5,313 nucleotides of DNA from CAZCDS01 sp964497585 (GTDB lineage Bacteria > Desulfobacterota > Desulfomonilia > Desulfomonilales > Desulfomonilaceae), in the NCBI GenBank assembly GCA_964497585.1, contig CAZCDS010000120.1:1-5313 (forward strand). The letters run 5' to 3'. The notes under the pieces are model-generated. The model did no database searches, was not told the DNA's origin, and was given only the letters and a program-made list of their open reading frames with translations. This document shows positions 1 through 5,115 of the stretch, one piece after another; positions within the stretch are counted from its first letter, which is position 1; the number at the start of each line of letters is the position of its first letter. The position numbers and the translations under genes were made by a program.

Positions 1-4
1 ACGA

Positions 5-55
5 GTTCTTCAATGGTGAGCAATATTCAGTACCTATCTGATCGCAACTTGGTAT
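5..55. repeat. Outer repeat, left copy (inverted partner at right edge)
   Basis: These 51 bases match the reverse complement of 5263-5313 with one mismatch (A19 here, G on the opposite strand at 5299). Similarity ends at 55/56, just before IS1380 transposase homology starts. The left copy reads TGA at 17-19 where the right copy reads TGG. Only the inner edges are visible, because the right copy runs into the window edge. It could be part of a longer repeat, the edge of a mobile element, or a recombination product. Confidence 0.9.
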
Positions 56-56
56 G

Positions 57-572
57 AGCGCCTCCTACCTGACCCGCCCCGTGGGGCGACCTCCCAAGAG
101 TGGGATTCAGATCAGGCTTGTTGATCCCCGATGCCGTGCCAAAACCTAGAAGAGAGAGCATAGGGTGGTGGCCAAGATCGAGTGGCACGCGGGAGAACTC
201 TTCCCAAGAATCGAATTCACTGTGACGCATTCGAGGCTGTCGGCGGCGAAGGTGGTCAAAGTTTACAACGGTCGCGGTGACGTGGAGAACCGGATCAAGG
301 AGGGCAAGAACACGCTCCGTTGGGCCAAGACGAGCCGCCGGCGATTCGCCTCCAACCTAGCTCGATTGCTTCCGGGGGTTTTGACTTACAACCTGCTGCA
401 CGTGATCAGAGAACTCTACCTGAAATGCGAAGAAGCCAAACGGTCAATCGGGTGGCCCATTAAGCGGCTGATCAAGGTTGGGGCAAGAGTATCCTGTCAC
501 GTAAGGAGATGGCTTGTACATGTTGCGTCGGCCTTCCCTTTGGCCCATCCCTTTCGCGCGGCAACCGTGTGA
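57..572 (+). pseudogene. IS1380-family transposase, C-terminal remnant
   Basis: This is the last third of a DDE transposase of the IS1380 family, whose members are usually about 430-460 residues. Homology starts around 66 with LTRPVGRPPK, a conserved IS1380 stretch. It continues through VVAKIEWHAGELFPR to YNGRGDVENRIKEGK, which fits the Y-(2)-R-(3)-E-(6)-K signature carrying the catalytic Glu (Y34, R37, E41 and K48 counted from the GTG at 165). The C-terminus, VHVASAFPLAHPFRA, is also typical, with the stop at 570-572. An in-frame TAG at 147-149 breaks the reading frame where the family usually has Trp, so this looks like a TGG-to-TAG nonsense change. The open frame from GTG 165 is what remains after that stop and is unlikely to be a real start. 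The N-terminal two thirds and the first catalytic Asp residues are absent, so the copy should be inactive. Confidence 0.88.
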
Positions 573-743
573 AGGCACGCGCTCAAGATCGCGGCTGGCC
601 GGGGAGCAGACGCAGTGGCATGTGCAAATCCTGGAAAAAGAGCCGCTGATCCAGGGCAAATGTGGAAATTGGGGGGTCGGACCATTTTCAGAAGCGCGGC
701 GGACCCGATTCGGAGGCCGAAATCTATCGGAATGCCGGTTCCT

Positions 744-757
744 GGTCTAAAAAGACC
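744..757. repeat. Small palindrome GGTCT-AAAA-AGACC
   Basis: A perfect 5-bp stem with an AAAA loop sits directly against the 38-bp direct repeat. It could belong to the IS1380 right end. There is no U-rich tail on either strand long enough to call it a terminator. Confidence 0.5.
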
Positions 758-792
758 GTCATTCGGGAGATCGCGGAATAATGCCCGTGAGA
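755..792 (+). repeat. 38-bp direct repeat, copy 1
   Basis: This matches 4674-4711 in the same orientation at 35 of 38 positions, with the first 26 bases identical (beginning ACCGTCATTCGGGAG). The copies diverge immediately to the left of both. It contains GATC within an imperfect inverted repeat, ATTC...GAAT. Together the two copies bracket the outer-membrane gene and the transposon nest. It may be a mobile-element end or a dispersed intergenic repeat. Confidence 0.85.
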
Positions 793-811
793 ATCAGGAG
801 GTCGGATTCTC
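789..811 (-). other. Hairpin at the 3' end of the outer-membrane gene
   Basis: GAGAATC at 789-795 pairs perfectly with GATTCTC at 805-811 around a 9-nt loop. Its upstream arm on the minus strand overlaps the TAG stop of the outer-membrane gene (813-811). No T-run follows, so it would be a weak intrinsic terminator at best. It may instead protect the mRNA 3' end. Confidence 0.4.
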
Positions 812-2379
812 TAAGGTTCATTGAATTCGACGTGAAAGTGCCACGGCTCCCCACTGGAACCTTGAATTTTGCCTGTCCCTGAGTTCTTGCGGACAAATAC
901 TCCGATTGCATCTAATCCTGCTTGGCGCATCACTTCGATACCTCGGACTCCCGGCGCTTCGGGCAGCACTACTTGATCCACTATCCTCAAAAAATCGTGG
1001 TAACCTTCGGGTATGGTCCTAAACCAGAATCCGTATACCGGACTCCAGGTTACGCTATAGCCTCCCCCGCCCAGCGGCACGGCGTGCATAACGTTGACCT
1101 GGACCTCTATTGAGCCTCCCGTTACTCGGCCGCGGAACCAAATCGACATCTTGCGCCTGTTGCCCGCCACATTGGTGTTAAGGTCACAGACTCTGATCGG
1201 ACTGGTGTGAAAGGGGATGAAGTAAGCCTTGCCGGTATCCACTTCCGCGGCGTGCTGGGCAACAGTAGCGCCGTAGGCCAAACCGTGACACGATCCCCCA
1301 CAGCCGCACCCGCCGGCTGGCATCTCGGAACGGCGAGTCAGCACTACACTTATCGGGGGCGCCCAACTCCTTCGCGCAGGCTGGCTCAGCCACTTCCGAA
1401 GATTTCGCGGACTTCCAAAAATAGGTTCCGGCATTACGAAAGGACTCTCGCCGCCAAACAACCTTTCCAGTTGCAGTCCCACATTTATGAAGCCGCCGAC
1501 AGTATGATAAGTGCTGTTAATGGGATCCTCGGCAATTTCGTATTTGACTGAAAACATGCCATCGCGGGTCTTGAGTTCAGCTCCCGCTCGCCACCCGTAG
1601 ACTCCATTACCAGCGCTGAACCTGTACGCGGAGGCGTGCATTCGCAGATCAGGCCCCTCATTGTAGAGTTCGTGTGAATAACCGGCCTGAATATCGAAGT
1701 TTGAAGGGCCATTTCTGAATGCGTTGCTGATTACCGCGCCACTGAAAAGCTTACCATACCAGTTAAAGCTCAGGTCTATCGCATCGTCTCCCGGAAGAAG
1801 CGCAGCTGCTTCCAGGCCCAGACTTCCCGAGGAATACCATGTCCCTCCCAGCCGGGCGGAGTCGTAAAAGCCGTTGAGCCCCAACAGCGTATTCCCGGCG
1901 ATTATTCTTCGGTATCCGCCGCCGAAGGAAAGGTCTATCCTCCCGTTGAACCCCGAGTCACTCGTTATGGTGTTGCCCGCTCGGAGCAGCGACTGCACGG
2001 TATTCCAGAAATTGATAAATTCGCCGTGAGTTTCTCCGAAGGCTGCGCTGTTGCTTCCGAAGCTTACGGGAAGAAAATAGTCAAAGGTCAGACGACTGGT
2101 CCTGACGCTCTTCCCGAAGTGGTACATATAGCCGATCTCAAGGTTGGGGATAGGCCCGAGGATGTCACGCAACATCCCGCTGTTAAGATACAGGGCATTC
2201 GAACCCTGGGGCAACCCTGCCGTAGTTCCGGGCATACCGAAGGGATTGGACGGAGCGAGATCAAGCCCCCCTCCTGCTGGGATCCCTTGAGCACCGGAGA
2301 TATTCGCAATGAGAATCATGAAAACGACAGGCAAGGACCGGGTCAGCAACCCGAATAAACAACGACGGAACTCGCTCAT
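811..2379 (-). CDS. Inverse-autotransporter-like outer-membrane beta-barrel protein with short Cys-containing passenger
   Basis: This is a 522-residue protein predicted to sit in the outer membrane. Residues 1-30 form a signal peptide: an Arg-containing n-region, the hydrophobic run LPVVFMILIANI, and probable cleavage after SGA before QG. Residues about 45-310 match the inverse-autotransporter (intimin/invasin-type) beta-domain, with NPFGMPGTTAGLPQGSN, many alternating aromatic strands, GFYDSARLGGTWYSSGS and YGWRAGAELKTRDG. A conserved MPEPIFGSPRNLR linker follows. In this family the barrel threads a C-terminal passenger to the cell surface. Here the passenger is only about 170 residues: a CGCGGSC cluster (358-364), another Cys at 398, and a beta-rich end finishing WHFHVEF. 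No bacterial Ig-like repeats are visible. I chose ATG 2379 because GGAG lies 7 nt upstream (2390-2387) and the signal peptide follows directly. The in-frame extension to 2538 has no signal-like features. The barrel family is fairly sure; the passenger's role is unknown. Confidence 0.85.
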   Translation of the reverse strand: MSEFRRCLFGLLTRSLPVVFMILIANISGAQGIPAGGGLDLAPSNPFGMPGTTAGLPQGSNALYLNSGMLRDILGPIPNLEIGYMYHFGKSVRTSRLTFDYFLPVSFGSNSAAFGETHGEFINFWNTVQSLLRAGNTITSDSGFNGRIDLSFGGGYRRIIAGNTLLGLNGFYDSARLGGTWYSSGSLGLEAAALLPGDDAIDLSFNWYGKLFSGAVISNAFRNGPSNFDIQAGYSHELYNEGPDLRMHASAYRFSAGNGVYGWRAGAELKTRDGMFSVKYEIAEDPINSTYHTVGGFINVGLQLERLFGGESPFVMPEPIFGSPRNLRKWLSQPARRSWAPPISVVLTRRSEMPAGGCGCGGSCHGLAYGATVAQHAAEVDTGKAYFIPFHTSPIRVCDLNTNVAGNRRKMSIWFRGRVTGGSIEVQVNVMHAVPLGGGGYSVTWSPVYGFWFRTIPEGYHDFLRIVDQVVLPEAPGVRGIEVMRQAGLDAIGVFVRKNSGTGKIQGSSGEPWHFHVEFNEP

Positions 2380-2503
2380 ACCATCGCTCCAAAACCAAGC
2401 GCAAGGCCCTTTGAAAATACACCCCATACCCTCCCGTGGGCCACGGTAGAGTGGGTTGACAGCCCTACTCTCAAGGCAAATCTCAAGAGCGATATTACAC
2501 CTA
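2380..2503 (-). promoter_or_regulatory. Structured 5' leader of the outer-membrane gene
   Basis: If the promoter at 2510-2538 is used, the mRNA has about 125 untranslated bases. They contain a hairpin of AGAGT/ACTCT plus GGG/CCC with one bulge (arms 2448-2455 and 2463-2471) and a palindrome CCGTGG-G-CCACGG (2434-2446). A short CGCT...AGCG stem overlaps the GGAG ribosome-binding site. This suggests post-transcriptional control, but I recognise no known riboswitch class. Confidence 0.35.
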
Positions 2504-2509
2504 TCGTGC

Positions 2510-2538
2510 ATAAAACCACGGCATCGGGGCATTGTCAA
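2510..2538 (-). promoter_or_regulatory. Predicted sigma-70 promoter of the outer-membrane gene
   Basis: On the minus strand a consensus -35 TTGACA (2538-2533) is followed by a 17-bp spacer and TTTTAT (2515-2510, 4 of 6 consensus bases) as -10. Transcription would start near 2503. This is the best promoter match upstream of the gene. Confidence 0.55.
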
Positions 2539-2668
2539 GTAAATTGCGGACGACAGGGTAACCGTGCCTGGCTCGCGATTAACTATATCCTCTGAAGATC
2601 ACACATACATTTAAGGGTGAGTGGGCCTCCGCAGAGGGTAAAAATAATCGGTAGGAAGGGGATGCGCC
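2539..2668. other. Divergent intergenic spacer
   Basis: This lies between the promoter of the minus-strand outer-membrane gene and the small plus-strand frame. It includes AT-rich pieces (ATTAACTATAT near 2580, GGTAAAAATAATCGG near 2640) that could hold a plus-strand promoter. None has a convincing -35/-10 pair. Confidence 0.4.
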
Positions 2669-2812
2669 ATGTGCGGACCACAAGGACAGGGGGGAGTCGG
2701 ACTGAGTTGGATCGTGCTTCTGTTGCTGCTTCACATCGTTTTCAACCCTGTTCCAGCTCCTATCGATGACTCTGCGGCGGCGGTGGCTGGTTACTACGCC
2801 CTCAAAGGCTGA
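2669..2812 (+). CDS. Possible 47-residue small membrane protein
   Basis: A short frame opens with ATG at 2669 and ends with TGA at 2810-2812. A purine-rich AGGAAGGGGA (2653-2662) ends 6 bases before the ATG and fits a ribosome-binding site. The product begins MCGPQGQGGVGLSW, followed by a strongly hydrophobic run (IVLLLLLHIVF) that would make one transmembrane helix, then a short tail ending YYALKG. A Gly-rich N-terminus followed by one helix loosely recalls small YjcZ-like hydrophobic peptides, but the similarity is too weak for a name. The 3' end lies 12 bases from the transposase remnant, so the original C-terminus may have been replaced by inserted DNA. No partner gene is adjacent on this strand. 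Translation is plausible but unproven. Confidence 0.4.
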   Translation: MCGPQGQGGVGLSWIVLLLLLHIVFNPVPAPIDDSAAAVAGYYALKG

Positions 2813-2824
2813 GGTCCGGCCCCC

Positions 2825-3286
2825 CTATAGTTGCGCGCATTCAATTTCCCAAAAATCCGTGATTTGCGCGGTGTCGCGCAAAAATGCGACCGTGAAATGG
2901 CTTCTTCGTGCGGTAGCCGGCGTGTACTGGAACGAGATGATTTTCTTCTGCCGATACCAGGGTCGGTAGGTCGTGAAGACCCTTTTGCCCTGCCGGAAGT
3001 TTTCGAGGAACCACATTGCCACAAAGCAGTAGGCCCAATAGGCGAGCATCACAGACCGTTTGACGGAGTCTTCCTTGCGACATTGGGAGTCGGTCGCCCC
3101 CAGGAGCTGCTTGGTTTCCCGGAAGGTGAGCTCAATGCTCCTCCGAGTTGAATACCGCTGATCTATTGCTTGCGGATCGGCCGTGAGCTTGGAGTCGAAC
3201 AACACACTGTCTCCACAGGTCCCGCTTGGATCTCTCCACAGGCCGAACAAGACAATCTGTTTCCCTGTCACGCACGGGCAGACCGC
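2825..3286 (-). pseudogene. IS4/IS701-like DDE transposase, C-terminal remnant
   Basis: This is the C-terminal part of a DDE transposase of the IS4 superfamily, resembling IS701-type enzymes. YSTRRSIELTFRETKQLLG fits Y-(2)-R-(3)-E-(6)-K exactly (Y40, R43, E47 and K54 counted from the GTG at 3271). It is preceded by LWRDPSG and LTADPQAIDQRY and followed by MLAYWAYCFVAMWF and PWYRQKK, all typical of this group. Coding similarity appears to continue upstream of the GTG to about 3286, where an in-frame TAG (3289-3287) is met at the edge of the IS630 fragment. The GTG is therefore probably not a true start. The N-terminal half with the catalytic Asp residues is missing, and I could not find it beyond the IS630 piece. 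It is interpreted as disrupted by IS630 insertion at a TA dinucleotide (3288-3291). Confidence 0.8.
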
Positions 3287-3299
3287 CTATAGCGTTTCT

Positions 3300-3419
3300 C
3301 TAAAGTTCTGTCGGAATGGCGCAGGTAATTGTGTTTTGGTCCTTTCTGCCGATGAGCCACCTGAGGGCTTGGGTGAGTCTATCGATGAGTTGATCTTTGG
3401 TTTTCGCGTAGAATCCTGA
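3300..3419 (-). pseudogene. IS630-family transposase, C-terminal segment (detached by IS5 insertion)
   Basis: Read on the minus strand from the IS5 border, this encodes GFYAKTKDQLIDRLTQALRW and then LIGRKDQNTITCAIPTEL, with stop TAG at 3302-3300. It is the usual C-terminal tail of this IS630 subgroup and continues directly from the fragment at 4343-4671 when the IS5 element is removed. It has no start codon of its own. Past the stop, the sequence reaches a TATA at 3288-3291, consistent with IS630 insertion into TA inside the IS4/IS701-like gene. Confidence 0.85.
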
Positions 3420-3435
3420 GAATTGGTTTCAAAAC
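3420..3435 (+). repeat. IS5 terminal inverted repeat, orfB side
   Basis: GAATTGGTTTCAAAAC is the perfect inverse of 4327-4342. It supplies the stop codon of orfB (complement of TCA at 3429-3431). Confidence 0.92.
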
Positions 3436-3965
3436 TCCATACATTTTCTCAGCACGATCATGGCGCATGCGAGATGGAAGAAGGCCTTATACAGAGCCAG
3501 TTTGTTCTCATATCGTATGACCAGACGTTTGAATCTGCCGATCCAACCGATGGTTCGTTCGACGATCCATCTGTTGGCATAATGGGGGTGTATTTCTCTG
3601 TTTTGGTTCACGTGATTGGTCCGATTCTTCCTGTACGGGGCCAGGAGCGTGATACCCAACGTTTTCAATCGTGCCCTGAGTGGATCGCTGTCGTAGGCCT
3701 TGTCCGCAATGACCCGCTTGGGCCGTGTCTTGGGACGTCCCCCGCCAACCTTGGGGACTCGGATCTCCTTCAGAGCAGCTTCAGCGAGTGTAACCTCAGC
3801 CGGCGAGGCAGAGTCGATCAAGCCTCCAAGCGGTACACCCTGACCATCGACCACCACCATCCACTTCGGTCCCTTACCCGCTTGGTTTTGCCGACTCCCG
3901 CGGCCCCTTTTTAGCCGGAGCGAAGCTCCCGTCCATGAACGCCTCATCCCAGTCCAAGAGTTCAT
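3429..3965 (-). pseudogene. IS5-family transposase OrfB (DDE domain), frame-disrupted
   Basis: This encodes the catalytic half of an IS427-type transposase. KWMVVVDGQGVPLG, DSASPAEVTLAE and ADKAYDSD (second catalytic Asp, D88) are followed by YANRWIVERTIGWIGRFKRL, which places the catalytic Glu at E136 with Y-(2)-R-(3)-E spacing. The first about 30 residues from ATG 3965 are not family-like. The proper sequence there, LDWDEAFMDGSFAPAKKG with the first catalytic Asp, lies in a different frame (about 3966-3904). GAAGVGKTKR follows after a -1 shift at AAAAAG (3912-3907). A further one-base shift near 3877-3879 (GGG where GGGG would restore KRGKG) is needed to enter this frame. As drawn, the protein lacks the first Asp and should be inactive, unless these are sequencing errors. 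Confidence 0.85.
3904..3912 (-). promoter_or_regulatory. Programmed -1 frameshift site of the IS5 transposase
   Basis: On the minus strand, AAAAAGGGG at 3912-3904 lies where IS427-type elements shift -1 to join OrfA and OrfB. Reading GCT AAA AAG and slipping back one base changes the protein from FAPAKKG into GAAGVGKTKR, the expected continuation. The site looks conserved even though other lesions now flank it. Confidence 0.6.
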
Positions 3966-4243
3966 TGTGGTAAAAGCTTAGAGAGGAACGCCCTCCACAT
4001 GTCCTTGAACACCTCCTGTCCCTGCCACTGTTTCAGTCGCCGCCAACAGGTGGCCGGACTGGAGTATCGCTCTGGAAGATCCTTCCACCTCGCTCCCGTC
4101 CGGGCAATCCAGAGGATTCCCTCAAAGACCAGACGGTCATCCGTCCGAGGTCGACCTCCCTTTGGGCGAAATGGGGCCTTGGGTATCAGCGGCTCGATCT
4201 TCTTCCATTGCTCCTCAGTCACCTCACGATATCGCTCACTCAT
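3962..4243 (-). CDS. IS5-family transposase OrfA (N-terminal domain)
   Basis: This is the 93-residue N-terminal half of an IS427-type transposase (DUF4096-like, helix-turn-helix DNA-binding region). It has YREVTEEQWKKIEPLIPKAP, RGRPRTDD-like GGRPRTDDRLVFEGILW, RTGARWKDLPERY and ATCWRRLKQWQ in the usual order. The start ATG at 4243 has GGAGG 7 nt upstream (4255-4251). An upstream in-frame extension to 4291 is rejected because MSERYRE is the family's normal N-terminus. Near the C-terminus the frame leaves the family consensus after WRAFLS (about 3980). The expected ...NELLDWDEAF is in the next frame, which suggests a one-base insertion near 3971-3980. The TGA stop overlaps an ATG (ATGA) at 3965-3962. 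The translation start is enclosed in a strong hairpin. Confidence 0.85.
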   Translation of the reverse strand: MSERYREVTEEQWKKIEPLIPKAPFRPKGGRPRTDDRLVFEGILWIARTGARWKDLPERYSSPATCWRRLKQWQGQEVFKDMWRAFLSKLLPQ

Positions 4244-4263
4244 CGGATCACCTCCGATGAGTG
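4237..4263 (-). promoter_or_regulatory. 11-bp hairpin masking the IS5 transposase start
   Basis: CACTCATCGGA (4237-4247) and TCCGATGAGTG (4253-4263) form a perfect 11-bp stem with a 5-nt loop. On the mRNA the OrfA start codon (4243-4241) is fully inside one arm and the GGAGG Shine-Dalgarno is split between loop and stem. The upstream arm overlaps the predicted start of the internal transcript, so only read-through RNA from outside would carry both arms. This matches the known IS10/IS50 strategy. Confidence 0.6.
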
Positions 4264-4291
4264 TCATACATAAAATGTATAAAATGTACAA
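4263..4291 (-). promoter_or_regulatory. Predicted internal promoter of the IS5 transposase
   Basis: TTGTAC (4291-4286) and TATGAC (4268-4263), each about 4 of 6 consensus bases, are separated by 17 bp. Transcription would begin near 4255-4257, inside the outer arm of the start-codon hairpin. The spacer is AT-rich and overlaps a perfect 9-bp tandem repeat, ATAAAATGT twice at 4270-4287 on the plus strand. Confidence 0.45.
4270..4287 (+). repeat. 9-bp tandem repeat in the IS5 promoter
   Basis: ATAAAATGT occurs twice head-to-tail (4270-4278 and 4279-4287) between the -35 and -10 of the predicted transposase promoter. It could be a binding site or a simple duplication. Confidence 0.6.
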
Positions 4292-4326
4292 GCCCTTATA
4301 TCAGGCGCGATTTCATGCGTTTAACG

Positions 4327-4342
4327 GTTTTGAAACCAATTC
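4327..4342 (-). repeat. IS5 terminal inverted repeat, orfA side
   Basis: Read on the minus strand this is GAATTGGTTTCAAAAC, identical over 16 bases to the other end. The flanking 4343-4344 GA repeats 3418-3419. Confidence 0.92.
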
Positions 4343-4671
4343 GAGAACCACTCGGTTTTCATGATGAGCCAGAGCCGTTCTATGGGGTTAAGATCGGGTG
4401 AATGGGGAGGAAGAAAGATCGGCTCAAACCGGCCCCAGTCGAGTGATGTGCTCTCTTGCCAAGAAGCGTTGTCCAAGATCAGCAGGGTACGGGAGCGCTC
4501 GAACAGGATATCCCGGTTGGCGTGCTCCCGGAAGATTTGGAAAATCTCGGTATCGGAATGACTGAATTCCAGCCCGTAGAATTCACCCGTTCCGGGCTTG
4601 ACCATACCGGTCAAATTCATTCTGATATTGGCTCCGAGGTATGGCCGGCGGATCTTGTCTCCCTTTTTCGC
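4343..4671 (-). pseudogene. IS630-family transposase, central segment (truncated at both sides)
   Basis: This is part of an IS630/Tc1-mariner-type DDE transposase. AKKGDKIRRPYLG (from 4671) leads into MNLTGMVKPGTGEFYGLEFS, then LLILDNASW with the second catalytic Asp (D50 counted from the ATG at 4620). LPPHSPDLNPIERLW follows with the catalytic Glu at E81. The frame is interrupted at EWFS by the IS5 element and resumes at 3419. Upstream, homology stops at AKKG, where a TGA (4680-4678) and the 38-bp repeat begin. The N-terminal helix-turn-helix part and the first catalytic Asp are gone. The ATG at 4620 is internal, not the original start. The element is dead by truncation and by insertion. Confidence 0.88.
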
Positions 4672-4673
4672 AA

Positions 4674-4711
4674 ACCGTCATTCGGGAGATCGCGGAATAG
4701 TTCCCGTGTGA
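4674..4711 (+). repeat. 38-bp direct repeat, copy 2
   Basis: This is the partner of 755-792 (35 of 38 identical, first 26 exact). Its left edge coincides with the point where IS630 homology is lost, so it marks a rearrangement junction or the end of another element. Confidence 0.85.
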
Positions 4712-4980
4712 CGTGAAACAGCCTCGTGGGCGCGGTAACCGGTGCCCACGAGGGCTGCTGTGGGGGATCGAAACCGGCTTCTTGCGACGAAGGACGACCT
4801 CGGCATAGAGACCTATCACGAAAACCAGTGACACGCTTCCGGATCGGGAAAGATACCGGACTTGTTGTGGCTCCTTCCCATGCTTTCCCAGACTTCCGCG
4901 CTCAGAAATGGAGATGTTGATTTTCACATTAAATTGACCGCGATTGCCTGATTATTTTGAACGCATCACGATTATTGCTG
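4712..4980. other. Unassigned intergenic stretch
   Basis: No gene is recognised on either strand in these bases; the open frames present show no family motif. The stretch contains the GC-rich hairpin at 4719-4757 and, from about 4916, an AT-rich tract (TTTTCACATTAAATTGACC and ATTATTTTGAACGC). The tract loosely recalls the repeated motifs at IS21-family ends. That resemblance is from memory and weak. Confidence 0.4.
4719..4757. other. GC-rich hairpin, 10-bp perfect stem
   Basis: CCTCGTGGGC (4722-4731) pairs perfectly with GCCCACGAGG (4744-4753) around a 12-nt loop. It extends by CAG/CTG past a single bulged G. On the minus strand the stem is followed by CTGTTTCACG, a poor T-run, so it is a weak terminator candidate for anything transcribed leftward. 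Otherwise its role is unknown. Confidence 0.55.
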
Positions 4981-5115
4981 TTACGAGTCGTCCATGAGGA
5001 TTGGAGTCGTCGCCCCAATGAGGTGCGCAGACGCGGGAGACCCTTTGAGCCTTAGCCTGCGTATGGCAGCATCCCGAGACACGATCCACGATGAAGCTGT
5101 GCTGCTGCTCATATA

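Larger units (their letters stand above)
573..810. other. Non-coding tail between IS1380 remnant and outer-membrane gene
   Basis: I see no convincing gene in these 238 bases. The first part is presumably the 3' non-coding end of the IS1380 element. The rest holds a small palindrome (744-757), one copy of a 38-bp direct repeat (755-792) and a hairpin touching the stop codon of the minus-strand gene (789-811). The outer end of IS1380 cannot be fixed because its left inverted repeat is missing. Confidence 0.6.
3420..4342 (-). mobile_element. Complete IS5-family (IS427-type) insertion sequence, 923 bp
   Basis: Perfect 16-bp terminal inverted repeats (GAATTGGTTTCAAAAC at 3420-3435, its complement at 4327-4342) enclose the OrfA/OrfB transposase genes of an IS5-family element. 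Two-base flanks GA at 3418-3419 and 4343-4344 fit a target duplication. Deleting the element plus one duplication rejoins the surrounding IS630 gene in frame as EWFSGFYAKTK. The orfB stop codon lies inside the right inverted repeat. The ends are intact, so the element could be mobilised in trans even if its own transposase is damaged. Confidence 0.92.

Noticed and set aside
744..757. Intrinsic terminator for the IS1380 remnant
   Set aside because: The stem is only 5 bp and no T-run follows on the plus strand.
1207..1551. 114-codon plus-strand open frame
   Set aside because: It lies entirely antisense to the barrel gene. The composition looks like complement of a coding strand, and no motif is present.
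2380..2538. N-terminal extension of the barrel protein by 53 codons
   Set aside because: The extension has no signal-peptide character and overlaps the best promoter and structured leader. The ATG at 2379 has a good ribosome-binding site and is followed directly by a signal peptide.
811..2812. Novel two-gene defence or secretion system formed by the barrel gene and the small divergent frame
   Set aside because: They are divergently oriented, no catalytic or immunity-type domain is visible, and the small frame is uncertain. Nothing in the sequence ties them functionally.
3423..3914. 163-codon plus-strand open frame
   Set aside because: It is antisense to the conserved IS5 OrfB coding sequence and has no family features; it is a shadow frame.
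4726..4920. 64-codon plus-strand frame and the overlapping minus-strand frame at 4583-4927
   Set aside because: Neither shows a conserved motif. The minus frame crosses the IS630 break and the direct repeat, and the plus frame starts inside a hairpin.
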